From Streptomyces sp. NBC_01210 (GTDB lineage Bacteria; Actinomycetota; Actinomycetes; Streptomycetales; Streptomycetaceae), in assembly GCF_036010325.1 (NCBI RefSeq), contig NZ_CP108549.1:7316001-7380000 (forward strand): a stretch of 64,000 bases of DNA, given 5' to 3'. Position numbers and translations under genes: made by a program. Shown piece after piece: positions 43,776-53,023 of this stretch. The notes beneath the pieces are model-generated. The model saw only the letters and a list, made by a program, of their open reading frames with translations. It had not been told where the DNA came from and did no database searches. Within the stretch, counting starts at the first letter, position 1. Each line of letters opens with the position of its first letter.

Positions 43776-45155
43776 GTGACTGCGCCCGCCATCACTGAGC
43801 TGCCCGTCGTCGTGATCGGGGCCGGCCCTGTAGGCCTGGCCGCCGCTGCCCACCTGATCGAGCGCGGCCTGGAACCGCTGGTCCTGGAAGCCGGACCGGC
43901 CGCTGGCAACGCCGTGCGGGAGTGGTCGCACGTGCGGCTCTTCTCCCCCTGGGGCGAGGTCGTGGACCCGGCCGCCGAGAAGCTGCTCGCTCCCACCGGC
44001 TGGGTGCGCCCGGACGGCGCGACGTACCCGACCGGCGGTGACTGGGCCGAGCGGTACCTCCAGCCGCTGGCTGACGCCCTCGGCGACACGGTCCGTTACG
44101 GCGCGACCGTCACCGGCGTCGCCAGGGCCGGCCGTGACCGCATCGTCGACTCCGGGCGCGACGAGCAGCCGTTCACGGTGCACCTGACCACGGCGGACGG
44201 CCGGGAGGAGCGAATCGCCGCCCGCGCGGTACTCGACGCCTCCGGCACATGGACGACCCCCGGCCCGATCGGCGCCGACGGCCTGCCCGCCATCGGCGAG
44301 CGCGCGGCTGCCGACCGGATCTCCTACCGCGTCCCTGACCTCCGCGACACGGCCGTACGCGCCCGTTTCGCCGGCAAGCGCACTGCTGTCGTGGGCTCCG
44401 GCGCCTCCGCATTCACCGCCCTTGCCGCCCTCGCCGACCTTGCGAAGGGTGAACCCGGTACTCACACGATGTGGATCCTGCGCCGGGGAATCGGTGCCCA
44501 TACCTACGGCGGCGGCGAAGCGGACCAGCTCCCCGCTCGCGGCGCCCTGGGGCTCGCCGCGAAGGCCGCGGTCGAGGCAGGGCGCGCGAGCGCGGTCACC
44601 GGCTTTCGCACGGTAGTCGTCGAGCGTGATGGCGACGGGTGTGATGGCGACGGGCGTCTGGTGCTGGTGGCGGAGGACGGCCGCCGCACCGAGCAGGTCG
44701 ACGAGGTCATCGTTCTGACCGGCTTCCGCCCCGACCTGTCGTTCCTCTCCGAGGTCCGCCTCGGCCTGGATGAGCGTCTCCAGGCTCCGACCTCGCTGGC
44801 GCCGCTGATCGACCCCAATGTCCACTCATGCGGCACGGTCCACCCGCACGGCGTGAACGAGCTGTCCCACCCGGAGAAGGGTGTCTATCTGGTCGGTATG
44901 AAGTCCTACGGCCGCGCGCCGACGTTCCTGGCCATGACCGGCTACGAGCAGATCCGCTCCATCGCCGCGGCCCTCGCCGGCGACCGGGAGGCCGCTGAGC
45001 GTGTCGAACTCACCCTGCCCGAGACCGGAGTCTGCGGTGGCGCCGGACTCTTCGACAAGCCCGAAGCCGGCGAGACCTCCGGCGGGGGCTGCTGTGCCGC
45101 GCCGACCACCCTGCAGATCGGCATCGGCGCCCCAGTGGCCACGGGCGGTAGCTGA
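43776..45155 (+). CDS. FAD/NAD(P)-binding flavoprotein, ArsO-like
   Basis: 459 residues from the GTG at 43776 (AAAGGAGAG upstream). The FAD site is VVVIGAGPVGLAAAAHLIER, the NADPH site is KRTAVVGSGASAFTALAALA, and a conserved GFRPDLSFLSEVRLGLDE follows. The C-terminal Cys-rich tail (GGGCCAAPTTLQIGIG) is typical of the group found next to arsR in Streptomyces, called ArsO. Its reaction has not been settled; it is a flavin-dependent monooxygenase by fold. No arsenite pump (ArsB/Acr3) or arsenate reductase is in the window. Confidence 0.82.
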   Translation: MTAPAITELPVVVIGAGPVGLAAAAHLIERGLEPLVLEAGPAAGNAVREWSHVRLFSPWGEVVDPAAEKLLAPTGWVRPDGATYPTGGDWAERYLQPLADALGDTVRYGATVTGVARAGRDRIVDSGRDEQPFTVHLTTADGREERIAARAVLDASGTWTTPGPIGADGLPAIGERAAADRISYRVPDLRDTAVRARFAGKRTAVVGSGASAFTALAALADLAKGEPGTHTMWILRRGIGAHTYGGGEADQLPARGALGLAAKAAVEAGRASAVTGFRTVVVERDGDGCDGDGRLVLVAEDGRRTEQVDEVIVLTGFRPDLSFLSEVRLGLDERLQAPTSLAPLIDPNVHSCGTVHPHGVNELSHPEKGVYLVGMKSYGRAPTFLAMTGYEQIRSIAAALAGDREAAERVELTLPETGVCGGAGLFDKPEAGETSGGGCCAAPTTLQIGIGAPVATGGS

Positions 45156-45301
45156 CCGTCGTGACCGAGGCGCACGCATGCGCGGCCTCGACCGGAACAG
45201 GGCGTGACCGTCACGGGGGGCCGGGGAACGAGCGGCAGGGGCGTGATCGTGAAAAAGGGAGGCCCTGGGCGTCTGGGCGGATCACCGTGCGGGCACCGGG
45301 G

Positions 45302-45493
45302 TCAGCGGTCGGCGATGTCCTCGCGGAGGCCGTCGGAGAACTCCCACCACGACAGTGGAAGCCAGTCGCCGTTGACAAAGGCATCGACAGTCGCGCCGCG
45401 ACCGCGTACCGCCACCGTCGTTCCGGGCGGGTACGTGGTGCCGGACAGTCCGGGTACTGGGACGAGCAGGGTCCCGAGCCGTTGTGCTGCCAT
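45302..45493 (-). CDS. Small hypothetical protein (63 aa)
   Basis: From the ATG at 45493 with a very strong ribosome site (AAGGAGGGCG). The sequence LGTLLVPVPGLSGTTYPPGT, then VRGRGATVDAFVNGDWLPLS and WWEFSDGLREDIADR, suggests a small beta-barrel (SH3-like) fold. No family recognised. It is divergent from the dehydrogenase gene. Confidence 0.65.
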   Translation of the reverse strand: MAAQRLGTLLVPVPGLSGTTYPPGTTVAVRGRGATVDAFVNGDWLPLSWWEFSDGLREDIADR

Positions 45494-45657
45494 TTTCTCG
45501 CCCTCCTTTTCCCGGTGCGACACCAGGCCTGACATTCCTCCCGAGCGTAGCGGGTTGTCTGTTGGCGCAGGTCGGAGAATCATGAGAGATAGGTCACGCG
45601 AAATAGAGCGGACGGGGGGAGGAATTGTACGTGCATTGCCGAGCGGAGGTGCCAGTC

Positions 45658-46791
45658 ATGAAAGCCGTCGTGTACAAGGGACCGTTCTCCGTGGCGGTCG
45701 AAGACGTTGAAAAGCCAAAGATCCAGCACGCGAACGATGTGATCGTACGGGTCACCTCCACCGCGATCTGCGGCTCCGATCTGCACATGTATGAAGGCCG
45801 TACTGCCGCCGAGCCCGGCATAGTCTTCGGCCACGAGAACATGGGAATCATCGAGGAAACCGGCCAGGGCGTCACTTCGCTCAAGAACGGCGACCGCGTG
45901 GTTATGCCCTTCAATGTCGCCTGCGGGTTCTGCACCAATTGTGTCGAGGGATTCACCGGATTCTGTCAGACCGTCAATCCCGGCTTCGCGGGCGGCGCTT
46001 ACGGCTATGTCGCCATGGGGCCCTGGCCGGGCGGCCAGGCGGAATACCTACGCGTTCCCTACGCCGATTTCAACTGCCTGAAGCTGCCGCCGGGAAACGA
46101 GCACGAGACCGACTTCATGCTGCTCGCCGACATCTTCCCCACCGGCTACCACGGCTGTGAACTCGCCCAGGTCCGCCCGGGTGAGAGCGTCGCGGTGTAC
46201 GGCGGCGGGCCGGTCGGGCTCATGGCCGCCTACTCGGCCCTGCTGCGCGGCGCGAGGAAGGTGTTCGTCGTGGACCGGGTTCCCGAGCGGCTGGAGAAGG
46301 CCCGGGAGATCGGCGCGATTCCGATCAACTTCGCCGAGGGCGATGCCGTGGAGCAGATCAAGGAGCAGACCGAGGGTGTCGGCACGGACAAGGGCGTGGA
46401 CGCCGTCGGCTATCAGGCGATGGCGCACGGCGCTGAGCGCGAGGAACCGGCGACCGTCCTTAACTCGCTCGTCGGTACGGTCCGGGCCACGGGAGCCCTC
46501 GGCGTGCCCGGCCTCTACGTCCCGGCCGATCCCGGAGGCCCTGACGAGCAGGCCAAGCACGGCATGCTCCTCGTCTCGATCGGCAAGCTCTTCGAGAAGG
46601 GCCTGCGGATGGGTACGGGGCAGTGCAACGTGAAGCGCTACAACCGGTACCTGCGCGACATGATCATAGAGGGCAGGGCGAAGCCGAGCTTCGTCGTCTC
46701 GCATGAACTGCCCCTGGACCAGGCGCCGTCGGCGTACGACAAGTTCGACAAGCGGATCGAGGGCTACACGAAGGTCGTGCTGCACCCGTAG
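45658..46791 (+). CDS. Glutathione-independent formaldehyde dehydrogenase (zinc MDR)
   Basis: 377 residues from the ATG at 45658 (GCGGAGGTG upstream). Catalytic zinc ligands are in TAICGSDLHMYEGRT and VFGHENMG; the structural-zinc loop is ACGFCTNCVEGFTGFC; the NAD site is VAVYGGGPVGLMAAYSA. The large insert (NPGFAGGAYGYVAMGPWPGG) is diagnostic for the formaldehyde dehydrogenase/dismutase branch, which keeps NAD tightly bound and needs no glutathione. Likely role: formaldehyde or aldehyde detoxification. Followed by a strong hairpin terminator. Confidence 0.88.
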   Translation: MKAVVYKGPFSVAVEDVEKPKIQHANDVIVRVTSTAICGSDLHMYEGRTAAEPGIVFGHENMGIIEETGQGVTSLKNGDRVVMPFNVACGFCTNCVEGFTGFCQTVNPGFAGGAYGYVAMGPWPGGQAEYLRVPYADFNCLKLPPGNEHETDFMLLADIFPTGYHGCELAQVRPGESVAVYGGGPVGLMAAYSALLRGARKVFVVDRVPERLEKAREIGAIPINFAEGDAVEQIKEQTEGVGTDKGVDAVGYQAMAHGAEREEPATVLNSLVGTVRATGALGVPGLYVPADPGGPDEQAKHGMLLVSIGKLFEKGLRMGTGQCNVKRYNRYLRDMIIEGRAKPSFVVSHELPLDQAPSAYDKFDKRIEGYTKVVLHP

Positions 46792-46823
46792 TGGAAGGTC
46801 CGACCGCAGCGTCGTATGAACTG

Positions 46824-46865
46824 GGTGGGCACGCCCCAGGTCCCCGGACCTGGGGCGTGCCCACC
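46824..46865. terminator. Strong 20-bp stem-loop terminator
   Basis: A perfect inverted repeat (GGTGGGCACGCCCCAGGTCC at 46824-46843, its complement at 46846-46865) is separated by only 2 nt. It lies between the convergent dehydrogenase and MOSC-reductase genes and should stop transcription from both sides. Confidence 0.9.
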
Positions 46866-46994
46866 TGCTCCGGCCTACTGGGATTCGTCGTGGCCCGGTC
46901 GTGAGCTGCCCGGAGGAACCGATGCCGACCGGCGTCGGCGCGAACAGACAAGGTCTTCATGCCAAATGGGCCGGCCCGTGCCGCTGCTGGCCGA

Positions 46995-48758
46995 CTAGAG
47001 GTCGAGGACGACTTCGGTGGTCGGTTTGCTGCAGCAGACGAGGATGGTGCCGGCTTCGGGGAGCTCGAGAGGGTGGGTGCTGTAGGTGATGTCGCCTGCC
47101 ACGAGGTGGGTGATGCAGGTGTGGCAGACGCCAGTGCGACAGGCCCAGCGTGTGGGGATGTCGCAGGCTTCGGCGAGATCGAGAAGTGACGCGTGAGCGG
47201 GTGACCATGGGGTGGTGATGCCGCTGCGGGCGAAGGTGATGAGGGGGCCGGTGCCCGGTGCACCGGGTGGTTGGTGCGGCCGGATCGCGGCCGTGGGCAT
47301 GACGCCGGGATTGATGGCGGGGAGGGCGCTGAACTGTTCCCTATGGATCCGCTCGGGGCGCAGGCCGTGATCGCGCAGGTAACCGCCGAGGTCGTCCATG
47401 AAGGCGGGCGGTCCGCAGAGGTAGCCGTCGGCGTCGGTGGGAATGCCCATGGCCGCGAGTGATCGGGCGGTCGGACGCCCCTGGGTGATGTGGGGCTCGT
47501 CGAGATGTGGGGCGGCTTCGGCGGTGTAGTAGATGTACCCGTGGGCGTTGGGGAGTTGCGTCAGGAGCGCGTGGACCTCGTCCGCGAACGGGTGGTGGGC
47601 GCTGTCGTGGGCGGTGTGGATCCACCAGATGGGGCGTTGGTCTCGTGTGGCGGCGAGTCGGTGGAGCATGGCGAGCACGGGAGTGGCACCGATCCCTGCG
47701 GAGATGAGGACGATCGGGCGGGTGCCTTCTTCGAGTACGAACGTTCCGCGGGGGCTGGCGATGTCCACGAGGTCCCCGGGGTGAAGCGCGGCATGGATGT
47801 AGCTGCTGACTTTCCCGTGGGGCTCGTGCTTGACGCTGATGCGGTAGGTGCTGGCTGTGGGCGCGGAGGACAGTGAGTAGCTGCGCACTGCGGGGGCGGC
47901 ATCGCCGATGGCGAGGCGGATGGAGAGGTACTGGCCCGGGCGGGCCTCGGGCAGTGGTCTGTTGTCGGTGGTGTCGAGGTAGATGGATGAGACGGTGGGA
48001 GTCTCGGGGACGATGCGGGCGACGCGCATGGTCTTGAAGCCCGGCCAGCCCGGCTCTTCTCTGGGCTGCTGGGTGCCGGTGAGTTCGCCCGGCCATCCCG
48101 GTTCCTGTTTGGGCTGGTCGGCGGCGGCGAGTTCACGGAAGGACTGCTGCCATCCGGGGCTGAGGGCGGGGATGTTCAGTGCTTTGCGCAGCTTCGCAGG
48201 GTCGCGGTCGGGGAGGTAGAGCAGTGCGTCGGTTTCGGCGACGCTGAGTTCTTCGGGGCCCTTGCGGGTCAGGGTGATCTCGTCGCCGGCCTGGACGCGT
48301 CCCTCGGCGAGGACGCGCAGGTAGAAGCCGGGGCGGTGGTGGGCGACCAGGAGGGAGGCCATGGCGGGTTCGCCCAGGCGCATGCCGACGCGGTAGCAGG
48401 TGACGCGCGGCTGGGTGACTTCGAACTCGGCTTCGCCGATGCGGTACCGGTCGCCGATGCACACGTCGTCGTCGGGCATGCCGTCGACGGTGAAGTTCTC
48501 CCCGAAGCTCCCGAAGGTCAGGTCGTCGCGACCCAGTTGCTTTTGCCAGTACTGGTAGGACTGCAGCTGGTAGACGAGGACGGCACGGATTTCTCCGCCG
48601 TGCCCGGCCAGGTCACCTTGGCCGTCTCCGTCGATGTTCAGCCGCCGCACCATCCGGGGGCCGTGCACGGGGGACTTCCAGGCTCCGGTGTGGACGGTCC
48701 TTTCCTGCCAGGAGACGTCCTTGGGCATTCCTACGTTGACGGACAGCAGCGTCGCCAT
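46995..48758 (-). CDS. MOSC domain - ferredoxin reductase - 2Fe-2S fusion protein
   Basis: 587 residues from the ATG at 48758 (AGGAGGTCCGC upstream). Residues ~1-215 are a YiiM-type MOSC domain (GDGQGDLAGHGGEIRAVLVY, YWQKQLGRDDLTFGSFGENF, VTCYRVGMRL). After a linker with two PGWPG repeats, ~240-470 is a FAD/NAD reductase (LPEARPGQYLSIRL, RSYSLSSAPTASTYRISVKH, SAGIGATPVLAML, CGPPAFMDDL). Residues ~500-587 hold a plant-type [2Fe-2S] ferredoxin (RWACRTGVCHTCITHLVAGD, VLVCCSKP). MOSC proteins handle molybdenum cofactor or reduce N-hydroxylated compounds, so this may be a self-contained reductase with its electron chain in one chain. Substrate unknown. Confidence 0.88.
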   Translation of the reverse strand: MATLLSVNVGMPKDVSWQERTVHTGAWKSPVHGPRMVRRLNIDGDGQGDLAGHGGEIRAVLVYQLQSYQYWQKQLGRDDLTFGSFGENFTVDGMPDDDVCIGDRYRIGEAEFEVTQPRVTCYRVGMRLGEPAMASLLVAHHRPGFYLRVLAEGRVQAGDEITLTRKGPEELSVAETDALLYLPDRDPAKLRKALNIPALSPGWQQSFRELAAADQPKQEPGWPGELTGTQQPREEPGWPGFKTMRVARIVPETPTVSSIYLDTTDNRPLPEARPGQYLSIRLAIGDAAPAVRSYSLSSAPTASTYRISVKHEPHGKVSSYIHAALHPGDLVDIASPRGTFVLEEGTRPIVLISAGIGATPVLAMLHRLAATRDQRPIWWIHTAHDSAHHPFADEVHALLTQLPNAHGYIYYTAEAAPHLDEPHITQGRPTARSLAAMGIPTDADGYLCGPPAFMDDLGGYLRDHGLRPERIHREQFSALPAINPGVMPTAAIRPHQPPGAPGTGPLITFARSGITTPWSPAHASLLDLAEACDIPTRWACRTGVCHTCITHLVAGDITYSTHPLELPEAGTILVCCSKPTTEVVLDL

Positions 48759-48952
48759 TGCGGACCTCCTGCGGGCGGGCCGGGGCAGCCCCTCATGGCG
48801 CTGTGATCTTGCGCTCGGGCCGGTACTGGTTTTTGTGCCGGTGCCGCCGCGATTCCTTGACCACGAATCGAAGGGTGCATTCGCTGAGATTCTTTGAACG
48901 GAGGGACGGGCACGGAAGGCCATGCCCATCGTTTTTCCTGCCTGTGCCCGCG

Positions 48953-49027
48953 CTTCCATCATGGCTGACCGAACCGCTCTGGGACCAATTCGCGGTCCTG
49001 CTGCCCGAGCGGCCTGGGCCGCCGCCC
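48953..49027 (+). pseudogene. Fragment of an IS5-type transposase
   Basis: A 20-residue stretch, LPSWLTEPLWDQFAVLLPER, is the N-terminal signature of Streptomyces IS5-family (DUF4096) transposases. Downstream similarity stops quickly. The rest of the 526-bp gap between the MOSC and lipase genes contains nothing recognisable. Confidence 0.6.
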
Positions 49028-49284
49028 CGGGCACGCACGCGGACACCGCAGCTCTGGCGACCGCGCTGCGCACCTGGCTCAGCGAACCGCACACACGTAT
49101 GGCGAACGGCCAACAAGGTGAACCTGGTCAACCCGAAGGCAGAAAAGCACCGGGCAACGCAGAGGGGAGGTCTGATGGTGCGCGATCCGATCTGACGGTC
49201 GGTTCGGCACGGATCTGCCCTGATGCTGCCGAAAAGGCCGTCCCGCCTCCGCACCGGCAAAACATCCGAGGAGCAGGAACGACG

Positions 49285-50784
49285 ATGGCACCCGACCCGA
49301 CAATCACCCAGGTGACCATGACCCTGGCTGCCCTTGCAGCCACCGGGGCCACCCCGCGTCCGTCCGGGGAAACCCTGGAGCAACAGACCGAACGAATCAT
49401 CACCGGCATCGACGCGCAACTGAGCGATCCCAGCCTTGCGACGCAGGGCGCGTGGAAGCTGGTGTGGCTCGCCCTGAGCCAGGCCAACGCCAATATGGCC
49501 TACATCGCACAGAGCACCAACGGCTCGAACGAGTTCGTCGTGGTCGCTCGCGGAACGGACGCCGATCTGACCGACATCCTCGAGGACCTCGATGTCGGCA
49601 CGGTCGTCCCGTTCCCCGAAAGCGGATCGCCGAAGCCCATCGCCGTTTCCAAGGGGGCGATGGATGCGTTCCAACGGGTTGTCAACGCCCGCTCGATCGC
49701 CTCACCCTCCCCGAACGCCACGCTCAATCAGGCGCTCTCCGTCGCGCTGAAGTCGGCGCCCTCCTCGCCTCAGCCGACCGTCTATCTGACCGGTCACAGC
49801 CTGGGCGGTTGCATCGCCACCATGCTCGCGCCGTACCTGCAGGCACAGACCTGGACGAAACAGCCGAAGTTCGCGGTGATCACCTATGCCGCTCCCACCG
49901 CCGGCGCGCAGAGCTTCGTCGACTACTTCGACTCCGTGCCGTGGGTCATCGACGAGCGCCAGAACAACGCCTACGACCTGGTACCGCACGCGTGGGCCGA
50001 TCTCGACACCACCGCCGGCTGGTACCCGAGCCCGGGACCGCAGGCGACCGAAGAAGTGAAGCTGCTCATCGGGGCGATCGCCAAGCGCACCAAGGGCAAC
50101 GTCTACGTCCAGCCCGGCACGCTCCGCCCGATGAACACCAGATACACGAGCCTTGCCAAGAACCTGGTCAACAAGACCACCCAGGACTTCCTCGGCCAGG
50201 TCGCCTTCCAGCACGCCAACTCCACCTACCTGGACCTGGTGGGGGCGCCTCCCCTCCCTTCCGGGCCGGTGGTGACCGACGTGACCCCCACCTTCGGCGC
50301 ACCGGGCGCCACGGTGACCATCAACGGCACCGGTTTCAGTCCGGACAGCATGGTCGACTTCGGGCACTTCGCCTGCACCAAGCGCGACATCGACCCCTCC
50401 GGCATGAGGATCACCGCTCAGGTCCCCAACGGAACCGGCGTCGTCCACATCCGCGTCACCAACACCCTCGGCACCTCCCCGGCCGTCGCGATGGGGCAGT
50501 TCGCCTATGGCGGACCCGCACCTGTGGTGGTCAGTGCGGTCAGCCCGACCAGCGGAAAGGTCGGCACCCTGGTCACCATCAGCGGCTCGGGCTTCGCCGA
50601 TGGCGCCACCGTGCACTTCAAGGACAAGGCATCCGATTCGGTCAAGTTCGTCTCCACCGGACAGATCACCGCAACCGCGCCCGGTCAGCTCGACGACCAC
50701 CAGACGGTGAACGTCACCGTGACGGTCGGCAAGGCCACCTCTCCCACCAGCCCGGCCGACGAATTCACCTACACCGGACGGTAG
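49285..50784 (+). CDS. Class 3 lipase-like alpha/beta hydrolase with two IPT/TIG domains
   Basis: 499 residues from the ATG at 49285 (GAGGAGCAGGAA upstream). The lipase-3 nucleophile elbow is YLTGHSLGGCIATMLAPYLQ (Ser about 172), with FAVITYAAPTAGAQSFVDYF and AYDLVPHAW (Asp and His region). Residues ~330-410 and ~415-497 are two Ig-like IPT/TIG domains (VTPTFGAPGATVTINGTGFS; VSPTSGKVGTLVTISGSGFA). No ordinary signal peptide is visible, unlike most IPT-bearing hydrolases, so export is unclear. It overlaps the convergent DUF6191 gene by 16 bp. Confidence 0.83.
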   Translation: MAPDPTITQVTMTLAALAATGATPRPSGETLEQQTERIITGIDAQLSDPSLATQGAWKLVWLALSQANANMAYIAQSTNGSNEFVVVARGTDADLTDILEDLDVGTVVPFPESGSPKPIAVSKGAMDAFQRVVNARSIASPSPNATLNQALSVALKSAPSSPQPTVYLTGHSLGGCIATMLAPYLQAQTWTKQPKFAVITYAAPTAGAQSFVDYFDSVPWVIDERQNNAYDLVPHAWADLDTTAGWYPSPGPQATEEVKLLIGAIAKRTKGNVYVQPGTLRPMNTRYTSLAKNLVNKTTQDFLGQVAFQHANSTYLDLVGAPPLPSGPVVTDVTPTFGAPGATVTINGTGFSPDSMVDFGHFACTKRDIDPSGMRITAQVPNGTGVVHIRVTNTLGTSPAVAMGQFAYGGPAPVVVSAVSPTSGKVGTLVTISGSGFADGATVHFKDKASDSVKFVSTGQITATAPGQLDDHQTVNVTVTVGKATSPTSPADEFTYTGR

Positions 50785-51275
50785 CGTCCGCACGTCCCGT
50801 TCCCGGGGTGGCCTTCGAGCAGCCCCGGGCCCTTGCCGCCGACCGCTCGAACCGTGCCCGGGCGAGGGATCGCCGCAGGACCGTTCGCCCTGCGGCGAGC
50901 AGGCCACGGAGCTGTGCGGCACGGCCGAGCAGCTGCTGGTGTGCCGTCGGGTGGAGTGTCGACGCTCCCTGGAAGAACGATGAACGCGGTGCCGCTGACA
51001 AGGTCAATGCTGGAGCGCGGCGGCGCGCCATCGCACTCGTCGTGCCGAAGGAGCATCTCGACTCGTCGCTGCTCCAGTTCCGCGGTCTTGTTCCCGTTCA
51101 CGACGGCGGTGAACTCGTCGAACGCAGTTGTGGACAACGACCGACCTGTGCGCCTGCGCAGCCACGGAATCACGCCCAGTCCTGTGAACCAATTCCACAG
51201 ACCCTCTGTCAGGGCGAGGGCAGCCATCAGGCACATGAATGCCGGGAACGAAACGGCCCACATCGTCACCATCAT
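50769..51275 (-). CDS. DUF6191-family membrane-anchored protein
   Basis: 168 residues from the ATG at 51275 (GAGGGGAA upstream). One N-terminal membrane segment (VSFPAFMCLMAALALTEGLW) is followed by the family core GRSLSTTAFDEFTAVVNGNK, LEQRRVEMLLRHDECDGAPP and SSIDLVSGTAFI. The last ~60 residues are low-complexity and overlap the lipase gene's 3' end, so the original stop may have been lost. Function unknown. Confidence 0.7.
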   Translation of the reverse strand: MMVTMWAVSFPAFMCLMAALALTEGLWNWFTGLGVIPWLRRRTGRSLSTTAFDEFTAVVNGNKTAELEQRRVEMLLRHDECDGAPPRSSIDLVSGTAFIVLPGSVDTPPDGTPAAARPCRTAPWPARRRANGPAAIPRPGTVRAVGGKGPGLLEGHPGNGTCGRYRPV

Positions 51276-51498
51276 CAGTTGGTTCCCCTCGCGGCGCAGT
51301 CAGTCAGTTCCAGGGGAGAGCCATTGGGCGGCGGAGCTATCGAGACACGGAGATGGGGAGAATTCGCATCGGCAGCCATAGATTCATGCTGTTCGGTGGC
51401 GTAGCTGAGCGCCTCCTCCTCGAGAAGCATCGGCCTCCGCCGTCAGAGGGAGGAGGGCTCGGTTCGAGCGTCCAGAGGGCGTGGACGCGAACGCAGCA

Positions 51499-51705
51499 GT
51501 CCCTTGCCGACGGCATGACGGTGGGCAGAAGCATGATCCGGACAAGGAGTTGTTCGGGCAGGGCATCGCGCATCTGGCGGCGACGCCGCTGTTCGGCGGT
51601 GTCCCGGCGACGGCGGCCATCGCCCGTACGGCGGTCAATGTCCATACCGGTGCGGGCTCCGGGCTCGCGGTGCTCACACATTCTCCACAGCTCCCCAGCG
51701 AGCGC
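51499..51705 (+). pseudogene. Fragment of a SulP-family anion transporter
   Basis: The frame DPDKELFGQGIAHLAATPLF followed by GGVPATAAIARTAVNVHTGA is a signature of SulP sulfate/anion permeases. Just upstream the matching LADGM motif is in another frame, showing a frameshift. No membrane domain remains. It is the only recognisable content of the gap between the DUF6191 and CorA genes. Confidence 0.75.
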
Positions 51706-51725
51706 AGAGCGCTGCGGATGGCAGT

Positions 51726-52865
51726 CTAGAGCCAGTCGCGGCGCTTGAAGATGAAGTACAGACTGACGCAGACGACCGCCATCAGCAGGATCGCGAACGG
51801 ATACCCCGCCGCCCACTTCAGCTCCGGCATCGTCTCGAAGTTCATGCCGTAAATCGTTCCCACGAGTGTGGGAGCAAAGAGAATGGCGGCCCACGAAGAG
51901 ATCTTCTTGATCTCCTCGTTCTGCTCGAAGCCGGCCTCCGCCAGCGCCCGCATCTCCGCGTTCTGCTGCTGCGTCACCAGCGTCGCGTTGACCGTGAGGA
52001 TGTCCGCCAGCGCCTGGCGGAAGCCGTCCACGCGCTCGCTGGTGTGCGTGACATGGTCGGCGACGTCGCGCAGATAGCGCTGGAGCTCCTCGTCCGTGCC
52101 GTACTTGGCGAAGCCCGCCATCAGGCCGTGGAGCATGCCGACCAGGGGGCGGGTGGCGCGCTGGAACTCGACCATTTCGCGGGAGAGTTCGTAGATACGG
52201 CGGGACACCGCCGGGTCACCGCCGAACACCTCGGTCTCGATCTCGTCGATGTCGTTCTGCACGCCCGCGACAACCGGGGCGTAGCCGTCGACGACCGCGT
52301 CCAGGATCGCGTACAGCACCGCCTCCGGGCCGAGCGCGAGAAGTTCGGGAGTCTTCTCCATCCGGTTGCGTACGGCCGACAGGTCCGGGGCTGCTCCGTG
52401 GCGGACCGTGATCAGGAAGTCCTTGCCGACGAAGGCATGCAGCTCGCCGAAGTCGACCTCCTCCTGGGCGTCGAGATAGCGGGCGGCGCGCAGCACCACG
52501 AACAAGGTGTCGCCGTACCGCTCCAGCTTCGGGCGCTGGTGGGCCTCAAGAGCGTCCTCGACGGCGAGTTCATGGAGGTCGAACTCCGCGGCCAGCGAGA
52601 GGAGTTCGGCCTCGGACGGGCGGTGCAGCCCGATCCATGCCATGCCGTCCCGGTACTCACGCAGCTGACGGAAGGTCTCGGCGAGCGAGTCCGGCGTCGA
52701 GACGCGGCGTCCGTCGCGGTAGAGCGCGGCCTGGACGACGCTGCCCTGGTCCTTGTGTACGGGGGAGGGGGCGGGCGGCTCGGCGGCCGCGGGGGCTTGT
52801 GGCGGCGGGCTCGCGGGCGGCAGTGGGCGGCGGCGCCATTGGTGCCTCTTCGAGGAGCGTGGCAT
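51726..52865 (-). CDS. corA: CorA-family magnesium/cobalt transporter
   Basis: 379 residues from the ATG at 52865 (GGGAGGTGAGA upstream). A Pro/Ala-rich leader (~1-40) precedes the cytoplasmic domain (MAWIGLHRPSEAELLSLAAE, ELAVEDALEAHQRPKLERYG, DIDEIETEVFGGDP). Two C-terminal membrane helices flank the signature IYGMNFETMPEL (the GMN motif). The C-terminus IFKRRDWL is typical. It is a pentameric Mg2+/Co2+ channel in the inner membrane. It appears monocistronic. Confidence 0.93.
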   Translation of the reverse strand: MPRSSKRHQWRRRPLPPASPPPQAPAAAEPPAPSPVHKDQGSVVQAALYRDGRRVSTPDSLAETFRQLREYRDGMAWIGLHRPSEAELLSLAAEFDLHELAVEDALEAHQRPKLERYGDTLFVVLRAARYLDAQEEVDFGELHAFVGKDFLITVRHGAAPDLSAVRNRMEKTPELLALGPEAVLYAILDAVVDGYAPVVAGVQNDIDEIETEVFGGDPAVSRRIYELSREMVEFQRATRPLVGMLHGLMAGFAKYGTDEELQRYLRDVADHVTHTSERVDGFRQALADILTVNATLVTQQQNAEMRALAEAGFEQNEEIKKISSWAAILFAPTLVGTIYGMNFETMPELKWAAGYPFAILLMAVVCVSLYFIFKRRDWL

Positions 52866-53023
52866 CGCGGTCTCACCTCCCACCTCGAACGTCTGCGGCT
52901 TGCGCCGGTATGGCCTCGGAGCAGGATATCCGGGCCGAATTGCCCTGGCATGACGGGGTGGCGGCCCAGGCGTACCACCATTGCGGACAGAAGTTGTCCG
53001 CAAGCCTGGGTAGCGTGTGGCGC

